Assembly (NCBI RefSeq): GCF_900564155.1
Contig: NZ_LS999839.1
Span: forward strand, 3,345,097 to 3,409,096
Length of the DNA: 64,000 nucleotides
Reading direction: 5' to 3'
DNA from: Pedobacter schmidteae
GTDB taxonomy: Bacteria; Bacteroidota; Bacteroidia; Sphingobacteriales; Sphingobacteriaceae
The translations under genes and the position numbers were made by a program. The notes beneath the pieces are model-generated. The model was given only the letters and a program-made list of their open reading frames with translations, did not search any database and was not told where the DNA came from. The number at the start of each line of letters is the position of its first letter. Positions within the stretch are counted from its first letter, which is position 1. This document shows, in pieces, positions 27,743-35,841 of the stretch.

Positions 27743-28597
27743 TTATTGATTTAAAGTACCAGTGTTGATTACCGGTTTTGTTTCACTATCACCGCACAAA
27801 ACTACCATTAAATTACTTACCATAGTTGCTTTTCTGTCATCGTCAAAATCAATTATTTTTTTCTCCGAGAGTAAATTTAATGCACTTTCTACCATGCCAA
27901 CGGCACCCTCTACAATTTTATGACGTGCAGCAACTACAGCTGATGCCTGTTGCCTTCTCAGCATAGAGTGGGCAATTTCCGGTGCATAGGCCAGGTAGCC
28001 AATTCTGGATTCGATGACTTCAATTCCGGCAATGTCCAGCCTTTCGGTAAGCTCATGTTCCAGTGTTTTATTCACGTCATCAAAATTAGTACTTAGTGTA
28101 ACAGTGGCTGTTTCATCTTCAAAATGATCATAAGGGAAAGAACCGGCCAGTTTACGAACAGCCGAGTCGGTCTGTATTTTGATAAAAGCAGAATAGTTGT
28201 CTACTTCAAATGCACATTTAAAAGTATCCTTTACCCGCCATACCAAAATTACACTAATGATAATGGGGTTCCCCATCTTGTCATTTACCTTAATTTTTTC
28301 ACTTTCAAAGTTTCTGGCCCGTAAGGAATAAGTATATCTGTTGTAAAGTGGGTTTACCCAAAAAAGACCATTTTGTTTAATGGTACCCCGATATTTTCCA
28401 AAAAGCAACAGCACCTTTGAACTGTTTGGGCTAACAATGGTAAGTCCCTTTGCTAAAATAATTGCAATGGGTATAGTACAAATTAAGACCGGAATATTCT
28501 CTGTAATGGCACCATAAATTGCTGCCAGCGCCGCTAGTACGGTAAGAAGCACGGTTAGGTATCCGTTAAAAGGGGCGATAATTTTTTCTGTTTTCAT
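27743..28597 (-). CDS. SPFH/Band 7 (stomatin-like) membrane protein
   Basis: 284 residues. Two hydrophobic segments (~15-32 and ~34-52) anchor it. The SPFH domain follows: 'VLLLFGKYRGTIKQNGLFWVNPLYN', 'SLRARNFESEKIKVNDKMGNPIIISVILVWRV' and 'ERLDIAGIEVIESRIGYLAYAPEIAHSMLRRQQA' with the usual amphipathic helix. The C-terminus 'MVSNLMVVLCGDSETKPV' is a typical ending of the group that pairs with Arc-family genes. SPFH proteins oligomerise in membranes and organise microdomains or protease complexes; the specific role here is unknown. First gene of a two-gene operon. Confidence 0.9.
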   Translation of the reverse strand: MKTEKIIAPFNGYLTVLLTVLAALAAIYGAITENIPVLICTIPIAIILAKGLTIVSPNSSKVLLLFGKYRGTIKQNGLFWVNPLYNRYTYSLRARNFESEKIKVNDKMGNPIIISVILVWRVKDTFKCAFEVDNYSAFIKIQTDSAVRKLAGSFPYDHFEDETATVTLSTNFDDVNKTLEHELTERLDIAGIEVIESRIGYLAYAPEIAHSMLRRQQASAVVAARHKIVEGAVGMVESALNLLSEKKIIDFDDDRKATMVSNLMVVLCGDSETKPVINTGTLNQ

Positions 28598-28900
28598 ACG
28601 GTTTGTTTTGATATAAAAATGATATCACTAAGATATTAATTATTTTGAAATACAAACACTTTTTTACCATAAAAATACTTTAGAAGATAGTACACTTTGG
28701 GAGTATATTGTAAGATGAAAAAGAAAGCTCTTATTTTATTGTCGGTAATAATTTATTAATACTGGCCTAACACGGTGTGGGTAGATTTGCAGCTAAATAA
28801 ATATTTAGTAAATTTATATACATCCTCCTCTTTGTTTTGATTATGTTTGTGAATAGGCCAATGGCCGGTCTAACCAGAGAAAAATTTACGGCTAACAACA
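28598..28900. other. Divergent intergenic region, SPFH operon / ECF module 1
   Basis: 303 nt without a gene. Besides the GATAT repeats it contains two exact TAnnTTTG elements facing the sigma gene: TAGATTTG at 28782-28789 and TATGTTTG at 28842-28849. Neither has a clear -33 TTG at standard spacing. Either could supply basal transcription of the sigma factor. Confidence 0.4.
28610..28636. promoter_or_regulatory. Three GATAT repeats at 11-nt spacing upstream of SPFH-Arc operon
   Basis: GATAT occurs at 28610, 28621 and 28632, exactly 11 nt apart, so the same helix face is repeated. The block is 13-39 nt upstream of the SPFH start codon. Ribbon-helix-helix repressors commonly bind short, helically phased repeats, so this is a plausible autoregulatory operator for the Arc-type protein. 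This is inference from position and phasing. Confidence 0.5.
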
Positions 28901-29515
28901 ATGAAGAATATGGTGCTTACTGAACCTATGATTTCTGAATCTGAATTGGTTTCCAGGTTAAAACAGGGAGACGAAAAAGCCTTTGAATTGTTGTACCATC
29001 AGTATAAACGCCAGATCGCACCAAACTTATTGCGTTTATTAAAATCGACTGCCGTCGCTGAAGATCTGTTACACGATTTATTTCTGAAGATTTGGGAGAA
29101 CCGGGCTGATTTGGATCAGGAAAAGTCTTTACGTGCTTATCTTTTCCGGATTGCGCACAATATGGTCATTGATTTTTTCCGCAAAGCGGCAAGGAACAAA
29201 ACTTATGAGCAGCATTTGGCAGTTAATGCCAACCTGACCTACTCACATATTGAAGAAATGCTGGACGATCATCAAAAAAGAGAGTTTTTGGATCGTGCGC
29301 TTGAAACCTTATCGCCCCAAAGCCGATTGGTATTTAAACTATGTAAGCTGGAAGGTAAGTCTTACCATGAGATCAGTGAGTTATTACAAATATCGCCAAA
29401 TACGGTAAGCAATCACCTGATGAAGGCAACCCGGCACCTCAAATTATACCTTTCCAATTCTGCCCATCTGCCTTATCTTATCACGCTTATTTTAATTTCC
29501 CCCTTTTGTATTTAA
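28901..29515 (+). CDS. ECF sigma-70 factor (FecI-like), module 1
   Basis: 204 residues. Region 2 runs from 'ELVSRLKQGDEKAFELLYHQY' to 'RAYLFRIAHNMVIDFFRK' with the core-binding 'AEDLLHDLFLKIWENR'. Region 4 is 'LETLSPQSRLVFKLCKLEGKSYHEISELLQISPNTVSNHLMKA', with a clear HTH. ECF sigmas of this type are held by a FecR anti-sigma and released when the cognate TonB receptor binds substrate. The C-terminus ends in a ~15-residue hydrophobic tail ('LPYLITLILISPFCI'), unusual for a soluble sigma factor. It is followed by fecR, susC, susD and an EEP-fold gene. Confidence 0.93.
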   Translation: MKNMVLTEPMISESELVSRLKQGDEKAFELLYHQYKRQIAPNLLRLLKSTAVAEDLLHDLFLKIWENRADLDQEKSLRAYLFRIAHNMVIDFFRKAARNKTYEQHLAVNANLTYSHIEEMLDDHQKREFLDRALETLSPQSRLVFKLCKLEGKSYHEISELLQISPNTVSNHLMKATRHLKLYLSNSAHLPYLITLILISPFCI

Positions 29516-29555
29516 GCGTGTTCAATTCTTTTAAAAAAAAAATGTAGACGACGTA

Positions 29556-29583
29556 GTGACTTTTTTGGAGTTGTTCGTATATG
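29556..29583 (+). promoter_or_regulatory. Candidate ECF-type promoter between sigma and fecR, module 1
   Basis: GTGACTTTTT (29556-29565), a 10-nt spacer and CGTATATG (29576-29583). It resembles GTAACCCTTT...CGTACATA in module 2 and GTTACCCTTT...CGTGTT in module 3. Recurrence in all three modules suggests a promoter read by these sigmas; this is inference. Confidence 0.4.
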
Positions 29584-29597
29584 TATAAAATCAAAGA

Positions 29598-30776
29598 TTG
29601 AAAAAGAATAAAAATATATCGAAGTTGTTTTCTTCCTATCTGGATGATCAGTATACTGAAGCCGATTTAAATGAGATTTTAAAGGCTTTTGATACTGAAA
29701 CACCGGAGTGGGAACTGGATGATCAGATCAGGATTGAATTGGAAGCGAACAGGGAACCAGATGCAAAGGTTCAGCAGATGATGGATAGGGTAGAGCAGCG
29801 TTTGCTGCTGAGCATTAGAAAAGAAGACGTACCTGTGAAGAAAGTTCGTAGCCTGCTGCCCTGGTTTAGCGGGGCTGCAGCTGTGGGACTTTTAATTGGT
29901 TTTGCTTGGTGGAGTTGGTTTGGAAATCTGGATCAGCGTATTGTGAAGGACAATATATATGGTTATGCAAATGATGTGTTGCCCGGAGGAAATAGAGCAA
30001 CCCTGATTCTTTCGGATGGCAGGTCGGTAGAATTGGATAAAGATAAGACGGCTTTGAAAGAGCAGGATGGAACCGAGATTGCCGGTAAAGACGGCTTATT
30101 GGTTTATAAGGGATCAACCGGAAATGCTGGCGAAAAGATATTGATGAATACATTGGTTGTACCTAAGGGGGGAAGTTATCAACTCTCTTTGCCTGATGGA
30201 TCGAAGGTTTGGGTAAATGCATCTTCGGTATTGCGTTTTCCTACCCGTTTTGCCGGGAAAGAAAGAAGGGTGTTTGTTGAAGGAGAGAGCTATTTTGAGG
30301 TAGCAAAAAATGCGGATATGCCTTTCCGGGTGCAGATAGGGAAGGCTACTGTGCAGGCCCTTGGGACACAGTTTAACGTGAATTCAACTGATCCACAACG
30401 ATTAAAGGCTACGCTGGCCGAAGGCTCAATATTGGTTTCATCCCTGGGCAAATCCGTAAAATTGGTACCCGGACAAGAGGCTGTTTTAAGCGCTCCCGGA
30501 ACTGATTTTCTGGTTCGTAAGGCCGATATGGAGCAGGTTCTGGCCTGGAAGGAGGGCTATTTTTATTTTAAAAACGATCGTTTTGAGCAGATTATGAAAG
30601 AAGTGGCCGACTGGTATGGCTTAAAATTACAGTATGAGGGAATTATACCACAATCGTTGTTTACCGGAAGTGTGGACCGCAATGCGAATCTTTCTGAAGT
30701 ACTGGAGATGCTCAAATCCATCAGTCCGGCCAAATTTAGGATTGAAGGACAAAAACTAATTATTGATTTCAATTAA
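29598..30776 (+). CDS. FecR-type anti-sigma factor, module 1
   Basis: 392 residues from a TTG codon at 29598; the next in-frame Met is residue 61, too late for the anti-sigma domain. The cytoplasmic part (1-85) is followed by one transmembrane helix (~89-107, 'WFSGAAAVGLLIGFAWWSWFG'). The periplasmic FecR domain (~175-275) contains 'LPDGSKVWVNASSVLRFPTRF' and 'VQALGTQFNVNS', and the C-terminal DUF4974-type domain (~320-390) ends 'FRIEGQKLIIDF'. It relays the signal from the receptor's STN domain to the sigma factor. A 6-codon frame (ATG at 29581) ends in a TGA overlapping the TTG start, suggesting translational coupling. Confidence 0.9.
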   Translation: MKKNKNISKLFSSYLDDQYTEADLNEILKAFDTETPEWELDDQIRIELEANREPDAKVQQMMDRVEQRLLLSIRKEDVPVKKVRSLLPWFSGAAAVGLLIGFAWWSWFGNLDQRIVKDNIYGYANDVLPGGNRATLILSDGRSVELDKDKTALKEQDGTEIAGKDGLLVYKGSTGNAGEKILMNTLVVPKGGSYQLSLPDGSKVWVNASSVLRFPTRFAGKERRVFVEGESYFEVAKNADMPFRVQIGKATVQALGTQFNVNSTDPQRLKATLAEGSILVSSLGKSVKLVPGQEAVLSAPGTDFLVRKADMEQVLAWKEGYFYFKNDRFEQIMKEVADWYGLKLQYEGIIPQSLFTGSVDRNANLSEVLEMLKSISPAKFRIEGQKLIIDFN

Positions 30777-30841
30777 CCAAACCAAACATATAAACTTAAA
30801 CCCTCAATTATGATGAAATGGAGAAATTAGAGCTAAATTAA

Positions 30842-30866
30842 ACGGAGGTGATTTCGGCACCTCCGT
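30842..30866 (+). other. Conserved-position RNA hairpin between fecR and susC, module 1
   Basis: A perfect 9-bp stem (ACGGAGGTG / CACCTCCGT) with a 7-nt loop. There is no following T-run, so it is not an ordinary terminator. A tiny frame ATGATGAAATGGAGAAATTAG (30810-30830) precedes it. Modules 2 and 3 have the same order of elements. Confidence 0.55.
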
Positions 30867-30916
30867 AAAAAATGTGTAAAGCTGAATAACGATAAACAAC
30901 TTAACTATTCAAAATT

Positions 30917-33900
30917 ATGAATTATTTCCGTCAAGGCAAAAAGCCCTATGGCAGTACTATATATTACCCAATTGTCAACAAAATTATCATAACCATGAAA
31001 CTGACCTTGTTCCTGGTTTTATTTTTTACTGCCGGCCTTTTGGCTGCAAGTAAAGGACAGGAGATCAATCTTTCTGTAAAGGATTACCCTTTGGAAAAAG
31101 TGCTGTCGGAGATTGGTAGGCAGACAAAATTTAAATTTCTTTACAACAATCTATTATTAAGAGAGTCGGGCCCGGTAAGCATTCAGGTAAGGAATGCATC
31201 GCTGGACGAGGTATTGCAGGAACTGTTGGTTTCAAGACGGCTGAGCTATAAAAAAATAGCCAGAACCATTACAATTAGCCGTAGTACAGCGAAAGATCAA
31301 GTACTGAACGCTCAGGAGGATATCATCGTTTCAGGAACGGTAAGTGATTCAATTGGTGTCCTGTCGGGTGTTTCTGTGGTGGTTAAAGACCGACCGAGAT
31401 CCGGGACAATGACCGATGCCAATGGGAAATTTACTTTAAAGGCTCCGGCAGATGGTACACTAATTTTTAGATATGTAGGATTTATAGAGCAAAGTATTCC
31501 GGTGAAGGGAAACACCCGTTTGGATGTGGTTTTGAGAGCTGCTCAGAATCTGATGACTGAGGTGGTAGTTACTGCCCTTGGAATCAGCAAGGAAAAACGG
31601 CAGGTAACTTATGCCATTCAAGAGGTAAAGGGCGAGTCACTTAAAGTGGCCCGGGAATCCAATGTGGCCGCAAATCTGGTGGGCAAAATAGCGGGTTTAC
31701 AGATTCAGACCAAAAGTACCTTGTTCGAAAATCCAGAAATCAACTTACGGGGCGAAAGCACAACCATTGTAATTGATGGTGTTCCGGCCCCAGCGGGATT
31801 TGATATGTGGAGCCTGAATGCGGATGACATTGAAAATGTAACCGTGCTTAAAGGCACGGCATCCTCTGCACTATACGGATCGCTGGCACAAAATGGCGCC
31901 ATCATGATTACCACTAAAAAAGGAAAAGGTGGAGCTTCGGGGATAGAGTTGTCGTACAATTCCAGCACCCAATTTCAGGCAGGTTTTCTAAGAATCCCTA
32001 AAACCCAGCATGATTACGGGATGGGCTTTAACGGACAATACGCCTTTGTAGATGGTAAAGGAGGTGGTCTAAATGACGACTATGGTTATGTATGGGGACC
32101 AAAGCTAAACCAGCCGGATGCGAGCACCGCAAGTGGTTTCGTAGAGATTACACAATATAACAGCCCCACCGACCCCAAAACAGGTAAATCGATTGCCTTA
32201 CCCTGGATTCGCAGAAACAAAGATAACTTACAAGGATTTTTAAACAATGGTTTGCTGACTACACATAATTTGAGCTTTGCTGGAACTACCGACCGGGCGG
32301 ATTACCGGATCTCGGTATCGCAGATGTACCAGAAGGGGCAGGTGCCAGGTACCAAACTGAACTCGTCGACCCTTAATCTGGCTGGAAGTCTTAAAATCAG
32401 TGATAAGCTGAAAGCGGAAGCTACCTTATCGTATAACAAACAATATTCGCCCAATTATCCAAACTCAGAGTATTCGCCAGACAACTCTTTGTACAATATT
32501 ACGCTGTGGATGGGACCAGAAGTAGACATCATGGATTTGAAGAACTACTGGAAACCTGGTCGTAAAGGATTGGAGCAGTTTACTTATAACTATAGCTGGT
32601 ATAACAATCCCTGGTTTCTGGCAGGCGAGAAGGTTCGTGCCTATACCAATGATGTGATTGTTGCACAAGCCAATATGAAATATGATTTCAATAAGGACCT
32701 GAAGTTTATGATCCGTGGTGGAATTACCAATAGCCAGTCTGGTAGTGATAACAAAATCCCATACAGTTACATCAACTATGGTACAGATGCGGCCCCCTTT
32801 GGCAATTACAATTTGAGTAAAAATAACACCATGCGTTTCATTACGGATGCCTTACTGACTTACAACAAGAGTTTTCTGAAGGATTTTAATGTTACTGCGA
32901 GCTTAGGGGCCAGCAGCAGGCTGGATCAGCAGAATGGCTTGTCGTCCGAAACTGTTGGAGGTCTGAGTGTACCCGAGTGGTATAATCTTGCAAATTCCAG
33001 AGGGCCGGTAAAATCCACCAACACAGTGAAGGAAAAGCAAGTTTATGGGGTCTATGGATATGTGGACCTGAGCTACAAAAACATGGTAACCTTGAGTTTA
33101 ACGGGACGCAACGACTGGACTTCGGCATTGGAGGCACCTCACAATTCTTATTTTTATCCTTCGGCTTCCCTGAGTTTAATCGTATCGGAAATGGTTAAAC
33201 TCCCGGAGGTAGTGTCTTTTGTAAAACTGCGAGGCGCATTGACAAATGCAACAACCGATGTTGAACCTTACAGCACCCTTACAAGTTATACGGTAGGAAC
33301 ACGCTGGGCAGGAAAACCTTCTTTATCCTTACCCGAAAAGCTACTTGCACCCGGACTTAAGCCAAATAAAACCATCGCCCAGGAGTATGGTACTGAAATC
33401 CGCTTTTTGAAAAATAGGATTGGCTTGGATTTTACTTATTTTAATTATGATCTGATCAATAATGTGGTTCCTATTCCTTTATCATTGGCCACGGGCTATT
33501 CTTCAACCCAAACCAATGGCGATAAATACCGACGTCGTGGTATAGAAGTGGTTTTGAGTGGCAATCCTATAAAAACAAAAGATTTTAGCTGGAACATTGT
33601 GGCCAACTATTCGAGGTTACGCAAAACGGTAGTGGAGTATTACGGGGGCCAGGAAATAAGAAATGGGATAAAAGTAGGAGAGCGGAGAGATACTTACAGA
33701 GGTTATGTATGGCAGCGCTCGCCCGATGGACAAATTGTTCATGAAGGTGGAATTCCGCAATACGTGAACCAGGTAGTGAATATGGGCTATACCGATCCGG
33801 ACTGGGAATTTGGTGTGGGCAATAACTTCTCTTACCGGAACTTTGGATTGAGTTTTTCGTTTGACGGACGCATAGGCGGAAAGATGAGGAACGGATTGGA

Positions 33901-34366
33901 AGCCAAAATGTACGAGGGAGGGATGCATCCTGCCACGGCCAATAGTTACCGGGATGATGCTTATGCAGGCAAAAAAACATTTTTTGCCGGAGGTGTACAG
34001 CAGACAGGTGGAAATGTAACTTACGACGCGCAGGGAAAAATTACCAGCGATACGCGGACTTTTGCGCCAAATACCACGGGGGTTAACTATATAGACTGGG
34101 TATTTGCTACCTATACCAATAGCATAGACGAAGCCGTTTTGTATGACCGTACCTTTGTAAAACTGAGAGAAGTTACATTGAGCTACCAGATGCCGGCTTC
34201 AATGCTGAAGAAAACACCTTTTAAGGGCATGAGTTTATCGGTAGTAGGGCGGAACCTGATGCTTTGGTCGAAAGTGCCTTATATGGACCCGGAAAGTTAC
34301 ATCAATTTTGATCTGGCCGAGCCCACTACCCGTAATATTGGTTTTAACCTGAATTTAAAATTTTAA
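30917..34366 (+). CDS. SusC-type TonB receptor with STN signalling domain, module 1
   Basis: 1149 residues. The signal peptide has a long basic n-region before 'MKLTLFLVLFFTAGLLAAS', a form common in this receptor class. Residues ~48-125 are the STN domain ('DYPLEKVLSEIGRQTKFKFL', 'VSIQVRNASLDEVLQELL'), which contacts FecR. Next come the carboxypeptidase-like domain ('VSGTVSDSIGVLSGVSVVVKD'), the plug ('NLVGKIAGLQI', 'TVLKGTASSALYGSLAQNGA') and the barrel, ending 'IGFNLNLKF'. The plug lacks the frequent 'R-G-x-x-S' spacing seen in other copies. The cargo is unknown; the operon has a LamG-EEP enzyme instead of a glycosidase. Confidence 0.95.
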   Translation: MNYFRQGKKPYGSTIYYPIVNKIIITMKLTLFLVLFFTAGLLAASKGQEINLSVKDYPLEKVLSEIGRQTKFKFLYNNLLLRESGPVSIQVRNASLDEVLQELLVSRRLSYKKIARTITISRSTAKDQVLNAQEDIIVSGTVSDSIGVLSGVSVVVKDRPRSGTMTDANGKFTLKAPADGTLIFRYVGFIEQSIPVKGNTRLDVVLRAAQNLMTEVVVTALGISKEKRQVTYAIQEVKGESLKVARESNVAANLVGKIAGLQIQTKSTLFENPEINLRGESTTIVIDGVPAPAGFDMWSLNADDIENVTVLKGTASSALYGSLAQNGAIMITTKKGKGGASGIELSYNSSTQFQAGFLRIPKTQHDYGMGFNGQYAFVDGKGGGLNDDYGYVWGPKLNQPDASTASGFVEITQYNSPTDPKTGKSIALPWIRRNKDNLQGFLNNGLLTTHNLSFAGTTDRADYRISVSQMYQKGQVPGTKLNSSTLNLAGSLKISDKLKAEATLSYNKQYSPNYPNSEYSPDNSLYNITLWMGPEVDIMDLKNYWKPGRKGLEQFTYNYSWYNNPWFLAGEKVRAYTNDVIVAQANMKYDFNKDLKFMIRGGITNSQSGSDNKIPYSYINYGTDAAPFGNYNLSKNNTMRFITDALLTYNKSFLKDFNVTASLGASSRLDQQNGLSSETVGGLSVPEWYNLANSRGPVKSTNTVKEKQVYGVYGYVDLSYKNMVTLSLTGRNDWTSALEAPHNSYFYPSASLSLIVSEMVKLPEVVSFVKLRGALTNATTDVEPYSTLTSYTVGTRWAGKPSLSLPEKLLAPGLKPNKTIAQEYGTEIRFLKNRIGLDFTYFNYDLINNVVPIPLSLATGYSSTQTNGDKYRRRGIEVVLSGNPIKTKDFSWNIVANYSRLRKTVVEYYGGQEIRNGIKVGERRDTYRGYVWQRSPDGQIVHEGGIPQYVNQVVNMGYTDPDWEFGVGNNFSYRNFGLSFSFDGRIGGKMRNGLEAKMYEGGMHPATANSYRDDAYAGKKTFFAGGVQQTGGNVTYDAQGKITSDTRTFAPNTTGVNYIDWVFATYTNSIDEAVLYDRTFVKLREVTLSYQMPASMLKKTPFKGMSLSVVGRNLMLWSKVPYMDPESYINFDLAEPTTRNIGFNLNLKF

Positions 34367-34391
34367 GCATTTGTATTAAAAGTACGAAATC

Positions 34392-35840
34392 ATGAATATA
34401 AAGAAATTTGCAGGCTTACTTTCCTTCATCCTGTTGTTTACAGCATGTAAAAAGTTTGATTATTACCTTAATAATCCCAATCAGCCTACCAATGCCACCC
34501 CCGCGTTGTTGTTAACGGGTGTTTGTAATACGGTATTTAACATTAATCCCATCAGCTCTGCTTACGCTGTAAGGCATCTTACCTATTACGAACGGCCACA
34601 CGAGTCTATCAACTACAATTGGAACCGCGCAAGCTTTGACAACTTTGGTACGCTGAGGCAGGTAAAAAAGATGGAGGAACTGGGACAGGGAAATGCCAGT
34701 TACCAGGGATTGGGTAAGTTTTTTCGTGCGGTACTTTATACCCAACTTACAGAAACGTTCGGGGAGATCCCTTACGGAGAAGCCATGATGATAGATCAGG
34801 GTAAAGACAAACCCAAATATGATAGCCAGGAAGATGTGTATGTTGGGATTTTGCAGGATCTGGAGCAGGCGAACGATTTGTTGCAGGTGGGGGGTGGTGA
34901 TGTTGTCAAGATTGATGGGGACATCATCTATCAGGGCAATATTGTGCAATGGAAACAGCTGGTTAATGCCTTTCGTTTACGAGTGCTGATTCATTTGTCG
35001 AAACGTGAAGGAAACTCGAAGATCAAAATTAAAGAACAGTTTAATGCGATATTGAGCAACCCGGCCAAATATCCTTTAATGAGCGGTATTGCCGACAACG
35101 GACAGATTGTGTACAACAACTCGGATGTAAGCAATTATTACCCCACTTCGGGCTCGCTTAGTGTGACTACACTGGTGTCGCTTGAGCAGTCTTTTGTCGA
35201 TTTGCTGAAGGCACGTAAAGATCCCAGGTTGTTTTCTTTCGCTGAACCTGTTGCCGGTCAGGTTGCCGGAATTTTTGAAAGCTATAATGGCGTTGATGCC
35301 GGCTTGTCGCCTGCCGATCAGCAAAGTACAGCATCAAAGTCTTCTTTGATTGCAAGACGCTATGTGGATCTTAAAGCACCGGTAAATGAGCCGATGATTT
35401 TACTGGGCTATGCCGAGCAGGAGTTCTTAATTGCCGAAGGGATAGTAAGGGGCTGGAGTTCGGGCAATGCCGAAACACATTACAATAATGGTATTATGGC
35501 ATCGATGGCTTTTTATAAAATTACCGGAACCAAGGCTACTGATTACCTGAGCGGCGCATTGGTAAAATATGATGCGGCCAAAGGGCTGGAAATGATTTTA
35601 ATGCAGAAATATCTATCTTTCTTTATGAATTCGGGTTGGGAACCTTTTTACGAGCAACGCCGTACGGGCATTCCTGTTTTCAGGGTTGGGCCGGGTACTT
35701 TAAATGGAGGGAAAGTACCAAAGCGCTGGTTGTACCCTTTGGCCGAATTCCAATACAATAAGGAAAATGTAGAAGCTGCAGTTGCGCGCCAGTACCCTGA
35801 AGGAGATAATACCAATGCAGTGATGTGGCTAATCAAATAA
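34392..35840 (+). CDS. SusD/RagB-family lipoprotein, module 1
   Basis: 482 residues with a lipobox (LLFTAC, Cys19). It opens 'KKFDYYLNNPNQPTNATPALLLTGVCN', the hallmark of the shorter 'SusD-like 2' group rather than classical SusD. 'YTQLTETFGEIPYGEAMM' and 'EPMILLGYAEQEFLIAEGIVRGW' are conserved helices, and the end 'EVAVAR-YPEGDNTN' type segment is usual for this subgroup. It starts 25 nt after its SusC. Members of this subgroup often sit in loci not clearly tied to glycans. It binds the same unknown cargo as the receptor upstream. Confidence 0.92.
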   Translation: MNIKKFAGLLSFILLFTACKKFDYYLNNPNQPTNATPALLLTGVCNTVFNINPISSAYAVRHLTYYERPHESINYNWNRASFDNFGTLRQVKKMEELGQGNASYQGLGKFFRAVLYTQLTETFGEIPYGEAMMIDQGKDKPKYDSQEDVYVGILQDLEQANDLLQVGGGDVVKIDGDIIYQGNIVQWKQLVNAFRLRVLIHLSKREGNSKIKIKEQFNAILSNPAKYPLMSGIADNGQIVYNNSDVSNYYPTSGSLSVTTLVSLEQSFVDLLKARKDPRLFSFAEPVAGQVAGIFESYNGVDAGLSPADQQSTASKSSLIARRYVDLKAPVNEPMILLGYAEQEFLIAEGIVRGWSSGNAETHYNNGIMASMAFYKITGTKATDYLSGALVKYDAAKGLEMILMQKYLSFFMNSGWEPFYEQRRTGIPVFRVGPGTLNGGKVPKRWLYPLAEFQYNKENVEAAVARQYPEGDNTNAVMWLIK

Positions 35841-35841
35841 C

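Noticed and set aside
30842..30866. Hairpin between fecR and susC as a rho-independent terminator
   Set aside because: No T-run follows it, and terminating there would cut susC from any upstream promoter; kept as an RNA structure of unknown role.
33585..33980. Minus-strand 131-codon frame inside the module 1 susC
   Set aside because: Antisense shadow of a strongly conserved receptor gene.
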